DNA of 42,550 nt from Acidobacteriaceae bacterium (GCA_003134435.1 PLBE01000248.1:75124-117673), one strand, 5' to 3'; positions 9,270 through 17,048 are shown, counted from the first letter of the stretch. The notes: a model not told the origin generated them from the sequence alone. Translations and numbers: made by a program.

Positions 9270-9289
9270 GGTCACACATCTTTGTGACC
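9270..9289. repeat. Inverted repeat GGTCACA-N6-TGTGACC
   Basis: Perfect 7-bp arms separated by CATCTT, lying about 80 nt upstream of the small membrane-protein start. It could be an operator for a dimeric regulator or a short hairpin. The half-site order is the reverse of the CRP/FNR arrangement (TGTGA-N6-TCACA), so it is not called as a CRP site. Confidence 0.45.
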
Positions 9290-9432
9290 CAAACCACGTC
9301 CGGTATGTGCCAGGAGAAACGAGGAATCGTGCAAAGTGCGGATGAGCGCGGATAAGGGGCAGGGATGGGTGTTTCAGCCGTCTTGGTCGCGAGTCTTAGG
9401 ATCTGCCCGCCGCCACTGGACCTACTGCCGTC

Positions 9433-9487
9433 GCGACCGGCCAACGTGCCCTCCGAGGGGGCAACAGGGCACGTTGGCGCCGGTCGC
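9433..9487 (-). terminator. Long GC-rich stem-loop downstream of the phasin gene
   Basis: Arms of 20 bp (9433-9452 and 9466-9487, with one 2-nt bulge) enclose a 13-nt loop; each arm contains CCAACGTGCCCT or its complement. It begins 10 nt after the phasin stop, so it is well placed to end or protect that transcript. No T-run follows on the minus strand, so it is not a classical intrinsic terminator; an mRNA-stabilising hairpin or a dispersed palindromic repeat are alternatives. Confidence 0.45.
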
Positions 9488-9497
9488 CAAAGGCGAG

Positions 9498-10418
9498 TCA
9501 GGCGTTAGGCCGCCCCGCGACCGCATGTTTCTTGGCCGGACGTTTCGCCCGATGGGCCGTCTTGTGCGCCGGTTTGTGCTCGCCGCCCTTTTTCGCCATG
9601 ACCTCCATCAGCTCCTTTTGCGCGTCCACGTAGCTCTTTACGCCTTCCCGCGTCAGTTCTGCTAACGGCACGAAGGGAAATGGCCGCAAGAGTTCCAGCG
9701 TCTTACCGGCGGTCTTAACATTGGCGTTCATCTGTTTTCCGGCTACGTCCACCAGCTTCCTTTGCGCATCGATGAAGCACTCGGTGGCATGGCGAGCCAG
9801 TTGCGAGAGCTCCATCTTCTTCATCTTCCTGGAGCCATTGCTGGGCTTGCCGCCGGTTGCCTTGGCGGTTTCCTCGGCAACCACGTCCATGAAGTGCTTC
9901 TGGGCTCTCACGAAGGTCTCCATAGCCTCCCGGGCCAGTTCCACCACTTGCTCGCCCTGATAGGGCTTTCCCGCCTTCGCCGCCTCCATCCAGGTATGCG
10001 TCTGTTTGCCGGCGATCTTCAGGAACTCCTGCTGCATGTTGACGAAGGTCTCCACGCTGCGCCGGAGCAGATCGGTAACCGCTTCCGCCGCCGGCCAGTC
10101 GCCGACCCGATCCTTCACCCCATCCATCAGGATTTCGTTCTGTTTCTGTCCCAGTTCCAGCAGCACTTTCTGCCCTTCAATAAAGTTCGCTACACTCTCC
10201 GCCGCCACTTCACTCAAAATCGCCGTCGGAGAATGCTCGGGATCCGACAATTGTTGCCGCACCGAGTGCATCAGGCTCGCATTCTGCCGCATCGCAAGAT
10301 CCAGCAGAATCCGCTGCGTCGCGAAAAAACTCTGCACTCCCTGTTGCGCCCAACCCGAGACCAGATTCACAAAAGATGACTCCCCGGTATGAGTTCGGGG
10401 ACCTACCGTCGTTGCCAT
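9498..10418 (-). CDS. Phasin-family PHA granule-associated protein, six repeats
   Basis: A 306-residue protein that should coat polyhydroxyalkanoate granules. It contains six copies of an amphipathic unit of the form F/Y-V/I-x-x-Q-x-x-x-L/M-x-x-x-x-x-K, at about residues 31, 79, 125, 169, 215 and 263: FFATQRILLDLAMRQN, FIEGQKVLLELGQKQN, FVNMQQEFLKIAGKQT, FVRAQKHFMDVVAEET, FIDAQRKLVDVAGKQM and YVDAQKELMEVMAKKG. The spacing is a regular 44-48 residues. The last 30 residues are rich in Lys, His, Ala and Pro, like the DNA-binding tails of PhaF-type phasins. The start at 10418 has GGAGG 7 nt upstream. It is divergent from phaR, with a strong promoter and a PhaR-like operator just upstream. No phaC synthase is in the window. 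Confidence 0.85.
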   Translation of the reverse strand: MATTVGPRTHTGESSFVNLVSGWAQQGVQSFFATQRILLDLAMRQNASLMHSVRQQLSDPEHSPTAILSEVAAESVANFIEGQKVLLELGQKQNEILMDGVKDRVGDWPAAEAVTDLLRRSVETFVNMQQEFLKIAGKQTHTWMEAAKAGKPYQGEQVVELAREAMETFVRAQKHFMDVVAEETAKATGGKPSNGSRKMKKMELSQLARHATECFIDAQRKLVDVAGKQMNANVKTAGKTLELLRPFPFVPLAELTREGVKSYVDAQKELMEVMAKKGGEHKPAHKTAHRAKRPAKKHAVAGRPNA

Positions 10419-10434
10419 TGGGTTACCTCCATGA

Positions 10435-10451
10435 ATGCTGCAATGCAGCAT
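10435..10451. promoter_or_regulatory. Candidate PhaR operator (CTGC-N3-GCAG palindrome)
   Basis: A perfect 17-bp palindrome, ATGCTGCA-A-TGCAGCAT. Its core CTGCAATGCAG fits the CTGC-N3-GCAG form I recall for PhaR sites from Paracoccus and Rhodobacter. It lies just downstream of the predicted -10 of the phasin promoter, roughly at the transcription start and 16 nt before the phasin ATG, where a bound repressor would block initiation. The phaR gene is next door. Confidence 0.75.
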
Positions 10452-10458
10452 CAACTAA

Positions 10459-10487
10459 ACTCTACGATTCCTCCAGGTTTGTGTCAA
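10459..10487 (-). promoter_or_regulatory. Sigma-70-like promoter of the phasin gene
   Basis: On the minus strand, a perfect -35 TTGACA (10482-10487), a 17-nt spacer and a -10 TAGAGT (10459-10464, four of six consensus bases). The predicted start falls next to the CTGC-N3-GCAG palindrome. Confidence 0.7.
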
Positions 10488-10571
10488 TATGTATTTGTCC
10501 TGTGTGCACAGCAGCATGGCTCTAAGCCTTAACCGCTATCGAAAGGAATTCCGAGAAAGGAATCGTCCAAA

Positions 10572-11138
10572 ATGAAGCCCGGTCCCGTCCTCATCAAAAA
10601 ATACGGCAATCGCAGGCTCTACGATTCCTCCCACAGCCAGTACGTCAATCTCGATGATATCGCCGCTTTCATCCGCGAAGGCCGCGAGGTCAAGGTAGTC
10701 GACGCCAAGACCGGCCATGATCTCACTCGCGTTACATTGACCCAAATCATCACCGAAGATGCCAAGGATAAGCCGACCGGCTTGCCCCTCGAACTGCTCC
10801 GCCAACTCATCGTCGCCTCCGACGAGGTCAGGCAGCAGTTCGTCATGTGGTATCTCAAATCCGCCTTCGACACCTATCAGAAGCTGCAGGATACCGTCCA
10901 AAGCCGCCTCGGCCAGGTCGAGTCCGCCATTCTCTCGCCCGGCGACTTGATGAAGAAGTTTCTCGGCGCCGCCTCTCCCGCCCCACGCCATGCCGACGCC
11001 GAGCCCGAACTCGATGCCCTCCGACGCCGCGTCGCCGAACTCGAGGCCCGCCTGGAAAAATCTGCCCGCCCCCATCCCGTACCGCGAAAACCCGTGCCTC
11101 GTAAGCCACGCCCGCCGAAACAAAAGGGCAGGGTATAA
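10572..11138 (+). CDS. phaR: PHA synthesis/granule regulator PhaR
   Basis: Repressor of PHA granule genes that also binds PHA, so that polymer accumulation relieves repression. The N-terminal DNA-binding domain (PHB_acc_N type) is clear: IKKYGNRRLYDSSHSQYVNL at about residues 8-27, then LDDIAAFIREGREVKVVDAK and DLTRVTLTQIITE. The granule-binding region follows (LPLELLRQLIVASDEVRQQF, MWYLKSAFDTYQKLQ). The C-terminus (from about residue 140) is a predicted coiled coil, LDALRRRVAELEARLEK, ending in a Pro/Arg/Lys-rich tail. 188 residues. AAAGGAAT lies about 8 nt before the ATG. Divergent from the phasin gene it probably controls; the hydrolase follows 58 nt downstream on the same strand. Autoregulation through the shared region is likely but not shown. 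Confidence 0.9.
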   Translation: MKPGPVLIKKYGNRRLYDSSHSQYVNLDDIAAFIREGREVKVVDAKTGHDLTRVTLTQIITEDAKDKPTGLPLELLRQLIVASDEVRQQFVMWYLKSAFDTYQKLQDTVQSRLGQVESAILSPGDLMKKFLGAASPAPRHADAEPELDALRRRVAELEARLEKSARPHPVPRKPVPRKPRPPKQKGRV

Positions 11139-11196
11139 TTCGCTCAGAATCAGCCTGCGCCACGACGCGTCGGGTGATTGTGCGTAAAGGCAGGCC

Positions 11197-12051
11197 ATGA
11201 CGCATTTGCCGCGCAAGAATAACGATAAAGACAGAGATAGAACTAACGATAAAGACAAACAGAAAAAGAGCGCCTGTTCAAAAGCGGCCGCTGGAGCGCC
11301 AACTCACCGCGTCGATATGGAAGCCGCCATCTCCCCCTGGACCGAAGCTCTGTTCGCGGCTGAGATCCTGTTCCTCCACGCCACCCCCGTCTATTACGGT
11401 TTCGGAGTTCCCCGAGGCGATGGCTCCGCCGTCGTCATCATCCCCGGCTTTCTCGGCACCGATCTTTATTTGATGGAACTTCACGGCTGGCTCGGACGCA
11501 TCGGCTACCGCCCTTATTTTTCCGGCATTGGCATTAACGCCGAGTGCCCCAATCTCCTTATCCAGCGCCGCCTCAACGAGACCATCGAAAAGGCCCTGTC
11601 CGACACTGAGCGAAAAATTCATCTTATCGGTCACAGTCTCGGAGGAGTCATTGCGCGCTCGGTCGCTGGCCAGCGCCCCGAGGATGTCGCTTCCGTGATA
11701 ACCCTCGCTTCGCCCATTCGCGGCACCGCCACCAGTCGAACCGTCCTCCACGCCGCCGAAGGCATCCGCCAGCGCATCCTCAAAGAGCATGGACAGGGAG
11801 TTCTGCCCGACTGCTATACCGGCCGCTGCACCTGTAATTTCGTCGACTCGTTAAAGCGCAAGGTTCCCAACGCATTGCTCGAGACCGCGATTTATACCCG
11901 CGATGACGGCATTGTCGACTGGCGCTATTGCACCACTGGCAATCCTGAACTCGACTTTGAAGTGCCCGGCACCCACATCGGAATGGCATTCAATCCTTCG
12001 GTCTATACGACCGTAGCCGAACGCCTGGCGAAAGCCCAGTCTCCCGACTAA
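11197..12051 (+). CDS. Alpha/beta hydrolase, lipase-like
   Basis: A 284-residue cytoplasmic alpha/beta hydrolase. The nucleophile elbow is GHSLGG (Ser at about residue 147). The acid is probably one of the Asp residues in TRDDGIVDW (about 236-241), and the histidine is in GTHIGM (about 260). The oxyanion segment VIIPGFLGTD lies at about 80-89. No signal peptide; the first 40 residues are very polar (NDKDRDRTNDKDKQKK) and may be disordered. AAAGG lies about 6 nt before the ATG; an ATG near residue 41 (MEAAISPW) is an alternative that would remove the polar region. Its place after phaR suggests a role at PHA granules or in lipid turnover, but the substrate cannot be read from the sequence and it is not a recognised PhaZ. 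Confidence 0.78.
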   Translation: MTHLPRKNNDKDRDRTNDKDKQKKSACSKAAAGAPTHRVDMEAAISPWTEALFAAEILFLHATPVYYGFGVPRGDGSAVVIIPGFLGTDLYLMELHGWLGRIGYRPYFSGIGINAECPNLLIQRRLNETIEKALSDTERKIHLIGHSLGGVIARSVAGQRPEDVASVITLASPIRGTATSRTVLHAAEGIRQRILKEHGQGVLPDCYTGRCTCNFVDSLKRKVPNALLETAIYTRDDGIVDWRYCTTGNPELDFEVPGTHIGMAFNPSVYTTVAERLAKAQSPD

Positions 12052-12105
12052 CCTGAGTTGTATAGCGCCAGCTCGGCTATTGTTCGTGCCTACGGCAATG
12101 CCAGA

Positions 12106-13050
12106 TTAGCGCCCCACCATCTCCAATACCGCCCCGCTTTTCGCCTCTAGAACTTCCACCGCCCTCCCCGCCTTCTCCAGCCGAATGACTGCATCTGCCC
12201 GGCTGTTGTTCGCCACCTCAAAACAGCCCTTGCAATCGGTCTTCACATAAGGAAGACGATGCATGCTGGGCCCAGAGCCATCGATCGCCGCTTCCACTCG
12301 CACCCCATTGCTTGCAGAAGCATGAAACGTCCACCGCAACTGATCCGGATCTCTTCGCGTCTCCTGCAGCTTCTTGAATTCATGCGCTTGCCCCTCATGC
12401 CACAACACCGCTTTGCGAAATACCAGCCCGAACGGCATTTCATACACCAGCCCCTCGAATGTGCTCGGAAGCGCGTCGGGGCGGTGAAAGTAGGCGTGCG
12501 TCCATGTCCAGAAGTTGCGATGCCGGTATCCGCAATTGTGTCCTTGTACGCCGAATCCCAGCAGGTCGCCCGCCCATTTCCCCCCATCCAATCTGACCTC
12601 GCCCGAAAAAAGCGCGTCGGAATGCGGCGTTCGCGAAAATCCAATCCATCCTTTATTACTCAGCGTGACCCGATACGCGGAACGAAACTGCAAATCCCAT
12701 GCCAGCGCGTGTCCGTCAACCTGCAGCCTTCCACGGCAGGAATTTTCGCCCATTTCATTCTCGCCAATTTGAAACTGCAAGGGATTCTGCCCTCGCCGAC
12801 CGAGATGCAACCCCTCCAGCGGAAATCCTTGAATGAAACTTTGCGGCTTTCCTTCCTCGGGAAACCACGTAGCCCACACTTGCACCGGCATCCCCCGCGG
12901 ATCCCGCTCGCAGCCGCTCCGTCCAGGATTCATCAGCAAATATCGGAACCACCATGCCCCACTCCCGTCCGCCAATCCCAGACGAAGGAACCACACTTCG
13001 TAACGCCGTCGTGTGGCCGGCCTTGTATACACTTCGTTCAACGTTTTCAC
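12106..13050 (-). CDS. Conserved hypothetical, possible CrtC/AttH-like lipocalin fold
   Basis: 314 residues with no signal peptide or membrane helix. It is rich in Trp, Phe, Gly and Arg and in short beta-like segments. The central LLGFGVQGHNCGYRHRNFW followed by TWTHAYF resembles the Gly/His/Trp-rich core of tocopherol-cyclase/CrtC/AttH-like proteins, but I cannot confirm the family. It begins with GTG and has no clear ribosome-binding site; the true start may be a few codons downstream. Convergent with the hydrolase gene, and divergent from atoE with about 84 nt between starts. Confidence 0.6.
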   Translation of the reverse strand: MKTLNEVYTRPATRRRYEVWFLRLGLADGSGAWWFRYLLMNPGRSGCERDPRGMPVQVWATWFPEEGKPQSFIQGFPLEGLHLGRRGQNPLQFQIGENEMGENSCRGRLQVDGHALAWDLQFRSAYRVTLSNKGWIGFSRTPHSDALFSGEVRLDGGKWAGDLLGFGVQGHNCGYRHRNFWTWTHAYFHRPDALPSTFEGLVYEMPFGLVFRKAVLWHEGQAHEFKKLQETRRDPDQLRWTFHASASNGVRVEAAIDGSGPSMHRLPYVKTDCKGCFEVANNSRADAVIRLEKAGRAVEVLEAKSGAVLEMVGR

Positions 13051-13134
13051 CAGCTCATCTTACGGGGACCGAACCCGCGCTACAATGTCCGGCGTATTCC
13101 GCTGTCCACCGCTGCTCCATCGAAAGGATCCCCC

Positions 13135-14550
13135 ATGCCTCAAGACAAGCAAGCTCCAACCCAAGAGCAACTCCTGGTCCGCTTCGGCCTGGGCCTCGCC
13201 AACTGGAGCGAGCGCTGGTTTCCCGATCCGCTCATTTTTGCTCTGCTCGGAATCGTAGTCGTGTTTCTCGCCGGTCTTGGGCTTCATCAAAGTGCCGCCA
13301 AACTCGCTATCCAGGGCGGAAGAAACTTCTGGGCTCTGGTTCCGTTCACCATGCAGATGGTCATGATCATCATCGGCGGGTATGTCGTCGCCTCCACTCC
13401 AATCGTTTATCGCGCCATCCGCGCCCTCGCTGGAATTCCCAGAACGCCCCGCGCAGCTATCGCTCTGGTCGCCCTGTTCTCCATGCTCACCTCCCTGATT
13501 TCCTGGGGCTTGAGCCTGATTTTCAGCGGACTCTTCGTGCGCGAACTCGCACATCGCGTTAAGGGCATGGATTACCGCGCTGCCGGTGCCGCCGCCTACC
13601 TCGGCCTGGGAGCGGTCTGGGCGATGGGTCTCTCTTCTTCCGCTGCCATGCTGATGGCCACCAAATCCGCCATGCCGCCCTCGTTGTTCAATATCAGCGG
13701 CCTGATTCCACTGACCCAGACTCTCTTCCTGTGGCAGAGCGTCGCGACCACCGCCATCCTGATCGTGCTTTCCGTGCTCATCGCGTATCTGTCCACGCCG
13801 TCCCCGGAAAATGCCCGGACCGCCGAATCCTACGGCATTCCCTACGAGCCCATTCGCTCCAGCCTCAATCTCGAACACAGGACCAAGCCTGGGGAGTGGC
13901 TGGAGTACAGCCCGCTGCTCACGATTCTGGTCGCCGCCCTGTTGTGCTGGTATCTCGTCGACGTTTTCCGCACTTCGCCCCAAGGCGCTTTGGCCGCCCT
14001 CGACCTGAATACTTACAACCTCATGTTCATCACCGTTGGTCTTTTATTGCACTGGCGTCCGAAACGATTCATGCGCGCCGTTGCGGAGTGCATCCCCGCC
14101 ACCGGAGGGGTGCTCATCCAGTTCCCGTTCTATGCCGTGATCTTCGGAATGATTGTGGGAACTGGGATCGCCGACGCGCTCGCCAGGCTTTTGGCCTCCA
14201 TCAGCACCCACAACACCTATCCCTTGCTGGTCGCCATTTATTCTGCTGTGCTCGGTGTCTTCATTCCCTCCGGCGGCAGCAAGTGGGTGATCGAAGCGCC
14301 CTATGTCCTGCAGGCCGCCAACCTCCACCAGGTGCATCTCGGATGGGTGGTCCAGATCTATAATGCCTCGGAAGCGCTGCCCAACCTCGTCAATCCCTTT
14401 TGGGTGCTCCCGCTGCTCGGCATATTGAAATTAAAGGCTCGCGATATCGTCGGCTACGGTGTTCTGCAGTTGATGGTTCACATCCCGGTCGTGTTCTTCC
14501 TGTGCTGGTTGTTTGCCCGTTACATTCCGTACCTCCCTCCCGTGAAATGA
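13135..14550 (+). CDS. atoE: Short-chain fatty acid transporter, AtoE family
   Basis: A polytopic inner-membrane permease (TIGR00366/AtoE type) of 471 residues, the family's usual size, taking up short-chain fatty acids such as acetoacetate or butyrate. Marks include NWSERWFPDPLIFALLGIVVVF at the N-terminus, SLISWGLSLIFSGLFVREL, GLSSSAAML, FPFYAVIFGMI and the family-typical FIPSGGSKWVIEAPYV, with NPFWVLPLLGI near the end. The ATG at 13135 has AAAGGA about 6 nt upstream; the open frame extends far upstream but only through the antisense of the neighbouring gene. Close to the PHA and WS/DGAT genes, it may bring in fatty acids that feed acyl-CoA storage, which is inference. Confidence 0.9.
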   Translation: MPQDKQAPTQEQLLVRFGLGLANWSERWFPDPLIFALLGIVVVFLAGLGLHQSAAKLAIQGGRNFWALVPFTMQMVMIIIGGYVVASTPIVYRAIRALAGIPRTPRAAIALVALFSMLTSLISWGLSLIFSGLFVRELAHRVKGMDYRAAGAAAYLGLGAVWAMGLSSSAAMLMATKSAMPPSLFNISGLIPLTQTLFLWQSVATTAILIVLSVLIAYLSTPSPENARTAESYGIPYEPIRSSLNLEHRTKPGEWLEYSPLLTILVAALLCWYLVDVFRTSPQGALAALDLNTYNLMFITVGLLLHWRPKRFMRAVAECIPATGGVLIQFPFYAVIFGMIVGTGIADALARLLASISTHNTYPLLVAIYSAVLGVFIPSGGSKWVIEAPYVLQAANLHQVHLGWVVQIYNASEALPNLVNPFWVLPLLGILKLKARDIVGYGVLQLMVHIPVVFFLCWLFARYIPYLPPVK

Positions 14551-14715
14551 GCATTGCTCGATGGTATCTTTGGGAGGGTAGAAGCGATTTCATCGAAGGA
14601 TTTGGGTAGGGCCACGGCTTTACTGGCCCGCGGAAAATCTTGTCTTCACTTTACTTTGAACGACGGCGCCTTTAGCCCCTGAGGAAAGCGAAATCTATAC
14701 TCCGTCCCTCGCGAG

Positions 14716-16257
14716 ATGGCTTGGAATTCGGAAATCACCTTCATGGAAGTCCTTAAGAAACTTTTTGAGCAGCATTTCCACTTGCCCGTCGACAGCGTGC
14801 AGCCGCTTCAGGGCCAGCTCGGTGGTTCTGGTCGCAGGATCATTCGCCTCTCCAGCGAAACAACCACGGCCATTGGCATCCTCTATGATGTCCGCGAAGA
14901 GAACGTCGCCTTCCTTGAATTCTCCAGGCACTTCCGCCGCCACGGCCTGCCTGTCCCCGAGATTTATGCGGAAGACCTGGCGCACGGCGCGTATCTTGAA
15001 GAGGATTTCGGCGGCACCACCCTTTTCGAGTTCCTGTCGGAACATCGCGACCGGGCCGCCATCGCTCCAGAAGCCGTCGCCGCCTATCGCAGAGTGGTGG
15101 CCATCTTGCCGCGCTTTCAGGTCGAAGCGGGCCTCGATTTGAACTACAAGGTTTGTTATCCGCGGGCCAGTTTCGATCGCCAGTCCATCGCCTGGGATCT
15201 CAATTACTTCAAGTATTACTTCCTCCGCCTCGCGGGTATTCTTTTCAACGAGCAGGCTCTCGAACGCGACTTCAGCCGCCTGACGAAATTCCTGTTGAGC
15301 GCCGATCGCGATTACTTCCTGTATCGCGATTTCCAGTCCCGCAACATCATGCTGCGCCCCGTTCTCGGCGAAGACCAGCCCTTTTTCCTCGACTATCAGG
15401 GCGGCCGCAAGGGCGCCCTGCAATACGATATTGCCTCCCTTCTCTATGACGCCAAGGCCGACTTGCCTCCCGATCTACGTCAGCAATTGCTCGATCATTA
15501 TCTCGACACTCTGGCCGGGTTCATCAACCTCGATCGCGGCCTGTTCATGCGGTTCTATTACGCCTATGTCTACGTTCGCATCATGCAGGCTATGGGTGCC
15601 TACGGTTTTCGCGGCTTCTATGAACGCAAAGAGCACTTCTTGCAAAGCGTGCCCTACGCCCTGAAAAACCTGCGCTGGCTGCTTCACAATGTGGAACTGC
15701 CCATTCCGCTGCCCACACTGATGGATGCCTTTAAAAACATCGTGGCCTCGGAGAAGCTGCAAGCCCTCGGCTCGACCGCCGAAAAAACCGAAAAGCTGAC
15801 CGTGCGTGTTTTCAGTTTCTCTTTTCACCGCGGCCTGCCCCAGGACGATACCGGCAACGGCGGCGGATTCGTGTTCGATGGCCGCAGCCTCCCCAACCCA
15901 GGCCGTGAAGAACGCTTCAAAGCCCTCACCGGTAAAGATGCTCCGGTCGTCGATTACCTGGATCGCCAAGAGAGCGTCCACCAGTTCTTAGCCAGCGCTA
16001 TTGCGCTGGTCGATGCCAGCGTGAGTACCTATCAGGCTCGCGGTTTCAAGCACCTGATGGTCTCATTCGGCTGTACTGGCGGCCAGCATCGCTCCGTCTA
16101 TCTGGCCGAGCACCTCGCGAATCATCTGCGTGCCCGGAGGAACGATGGAGTCGAGGTCGTAGTGCGTCATCGCGAGCAGCCGCAATTGAATCAGGCGCAA
16201 GCCCAGGACCACGAACAAGCGCAGGCGCGCTTGCTGGAGCAGGGGAAGGCTCAATGA
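14716..16257 (+). CDS. Fusion: APH-type sugar kinase + RapZ C-terminal domain
   Basis: A 513-residue two-domain protein. Residues 1-340 are an aminoglycoside-phosphotransferase-fold kinase, closest in layout to AmgK-type N-acetylmuramate/N-acetylglucosamine kinases: GSGRRIIRL glycine-rich start, catalytic loop YRDFQSRNIM (about 203-212) and FLDYQGGRKG (about 224-233). Residues 361-476 match the RapZ C-terminal domain: FSFSFHRGLPQDD, FVFDGRSLPNPG, and SFGCTGGQHRSVYLAEHLA. RapZ uses this domain to bind glucosamine-6-phosphate and RNA in E. coli; the N-terminal RapZ ATPase is absent. The tail is Gln/Ala rich. The stop overlaps the next start as ATGA. A TATACT at 14696-14701 may be a -10; if so, the ATG at 14743 (GGAAA 8 nt upstream) may be the true start. 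Confidence 0.85.
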   Translation: MAWNSEITFMEVLKKLFEQHFHLPVDSVQPLQGQLGGSGRRIIRLSSETTTAIGILYDVREENVAFLEFSRHFRRHGLPVPEIYAEDLAHGAYLEEDFGGTTLFEFLSEHRDRAAIAPEAVAAYRRVVAILPRFQVEAGLDLNYKVCYPRASFDRQSIAWDLNYFKYYFLRLAGILFNEQALERDFSRLTKFLLSADRDYFLYRDFQSRNIMLRPVLGEDQPFFLDYQGGRKGALQYDIASLLYDAKADLPPDLRQQLLDHYLDTLAGFINLDRGLFMRFYYAYVYVRIMQAMGAYGFRGFYERKEHFLQSVPYALKNLRWLLHNVELPIPLPTLMDAFKNIVASEKLQALGSTAEKTEKLTVRVFSFSFHRGLPQDDTGNGGGFVFDGRSLPNPGREERFKALTGKDAPVVDYLDRQESVHQFLASAIALVDASVSTYQARGFKHLMVSFGCTGGQHRSVYLAEHLANHLRARRNDGVEVVVRHREQPQLNQAQAQDHEQAQARLLEQGKAQ

Positions 16258-17048
16258 AGGCGATGATCCTCGCCGCCGGATTCGGCACCCGCCTTCGTCC
16301 CCTGACCGACCATCGTCCCAAAGCGCTCGTCGAAATCAATGGACGCACCCTGCTTGAACTCACGCTCACTCGCCTCCGTTCCTTTGGCGTCAGCGAGGTC
16401 ATCGTCAACGTCTTTCACTTCGCCGACATGATTGCGGAGTATCTCAGCGCCAACCGTAATTTCGGCATGCACATCGAAATTTCCCGCGAGTCTGTTCTGC
16501 TCGACACCGGCGGCGGCCTGAAAAAGGCCGCTTATTTCTTTGCTCAGCAATCCAGTCGTCCCGAAGAGCCCTTCATCCTCCACAACGTCGACGTCCTCAG
16601 CGCCATCGATCTGCGGCGCATGCTGCAATTCCACACCGAAAATCACGCCTTGGCCACGCTCGCCGTGCACGCCCGCAAAACGTCCCGCTACCTGCTCTTC
16701 GATCATCGCCTTCAACTGTGCGGACGGCGCTCAGACGTCAACGAGCGCGACAAATACGATAAGAATGACAATACTGCCGACGATCACTCCCTACCCCAGC
16801 CCCTTGCCTTTTCCGGCATCCACGTCATTTCGCCGCGCCTTCTTGGCCTTATGACCGAAGACGGCGCCTTCTCCATCATCGACTCCTACCTTCGCCTTGC
16901 TGCTCACGGAGAGAAAATCCTCGCCTTCCGTGCCGATGAATACTACTGGCGCGACCTCGGAACTCCCGAAAATATTGCCCAGGCCGCCCACGATCTCGAA
17001 CAACAAATCCTTGCCAGTAAGCTCGCCCCTTCAACCCCTCGCTCCTGA
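16254..17048 (+). CDS. Sugar-1-phosphate nucleotidyltransferase, MurU-like
   Basis: A 264-residue GT-A-fold nucleotidyltransferase. The signature LAAGFGTRLRPLTDHRPKA is at the N-terminus, with IVNVFHFADMI, the LLDTGGGLKKA loop, the metal-binding HNVDVLS, and AFSGIHVISP and WRDLGTPENI near the end. It would form an NDP-sugar from a sugar-1-phosphate. It overlaps the upstream kinase by 4 bases (ATGA). An AmgK-like kinase followed by this enzyme is the pair that converts recovered N-acetylmuramate to UDP-MurNAc in Pseudomonas (AmgK-MurU); the analogy is inference. The segment around residues 160-180 (RRSDVNERDKYDKNDNTADD) is an unusually charged insertion, probably a surface loop. Confidence 0.88.
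   Translation: MKAMILAAGFGTRLRPLTDHRPKALVEINGRTLLELTLTRLRSFGVSEVIVNVFHFADMIAEYLSANRNFGMHIEISRESVLLDTGGGLKKAAYFFAQQSSRPEEPFILHNVDVLSAIDLRRMLQFHTENHALATLAVHARKTSRYLLFDHRLQLCGRRSDVNERDKYDKNDNTADDHSLPQPLAFSGIHVISPRLLGLMTEDGAFSIIDSYLRLAAHGEKILAFRADEYYWRDLGTPENIAQAAHDLEQQILASKLAPSTPRS

Larger units (their letters stand above)
9191..9497. other. Intergenic region with two inverted repeats
   Basis: About 307 bases between the small membrane-protein gene and the phasin gene, both on the minus strand. No convincing gene is seen; the short open frames lack ribosome-binding sites. It holds a 7-bp palindrome (9270-9289) and a long imperfect hairpin (9433-9487), listed separately. Confidence 0.6.

Noticed and set aside
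9270-9289. CRP/FNR-type site
   Set aside because: The half-sites are in the opposite order (TCACA-N6-TGTGA), so it is kept only as an unnamed inverted repeat.
12259-13134. N-terminal extension of the AtoE frame
   Set aside because: The region is antisense to the conserved hypothetical gene, and the ATG at 13135 has a ribosome-binding site and begins the AtoE family region.
14609-14629. GGGCCA-N9-TGGCCC stem-loop after atoE as a terminator
   Set aside because: Only a 6-bp stem and no T-run; could be chance in GC-rich DNA.
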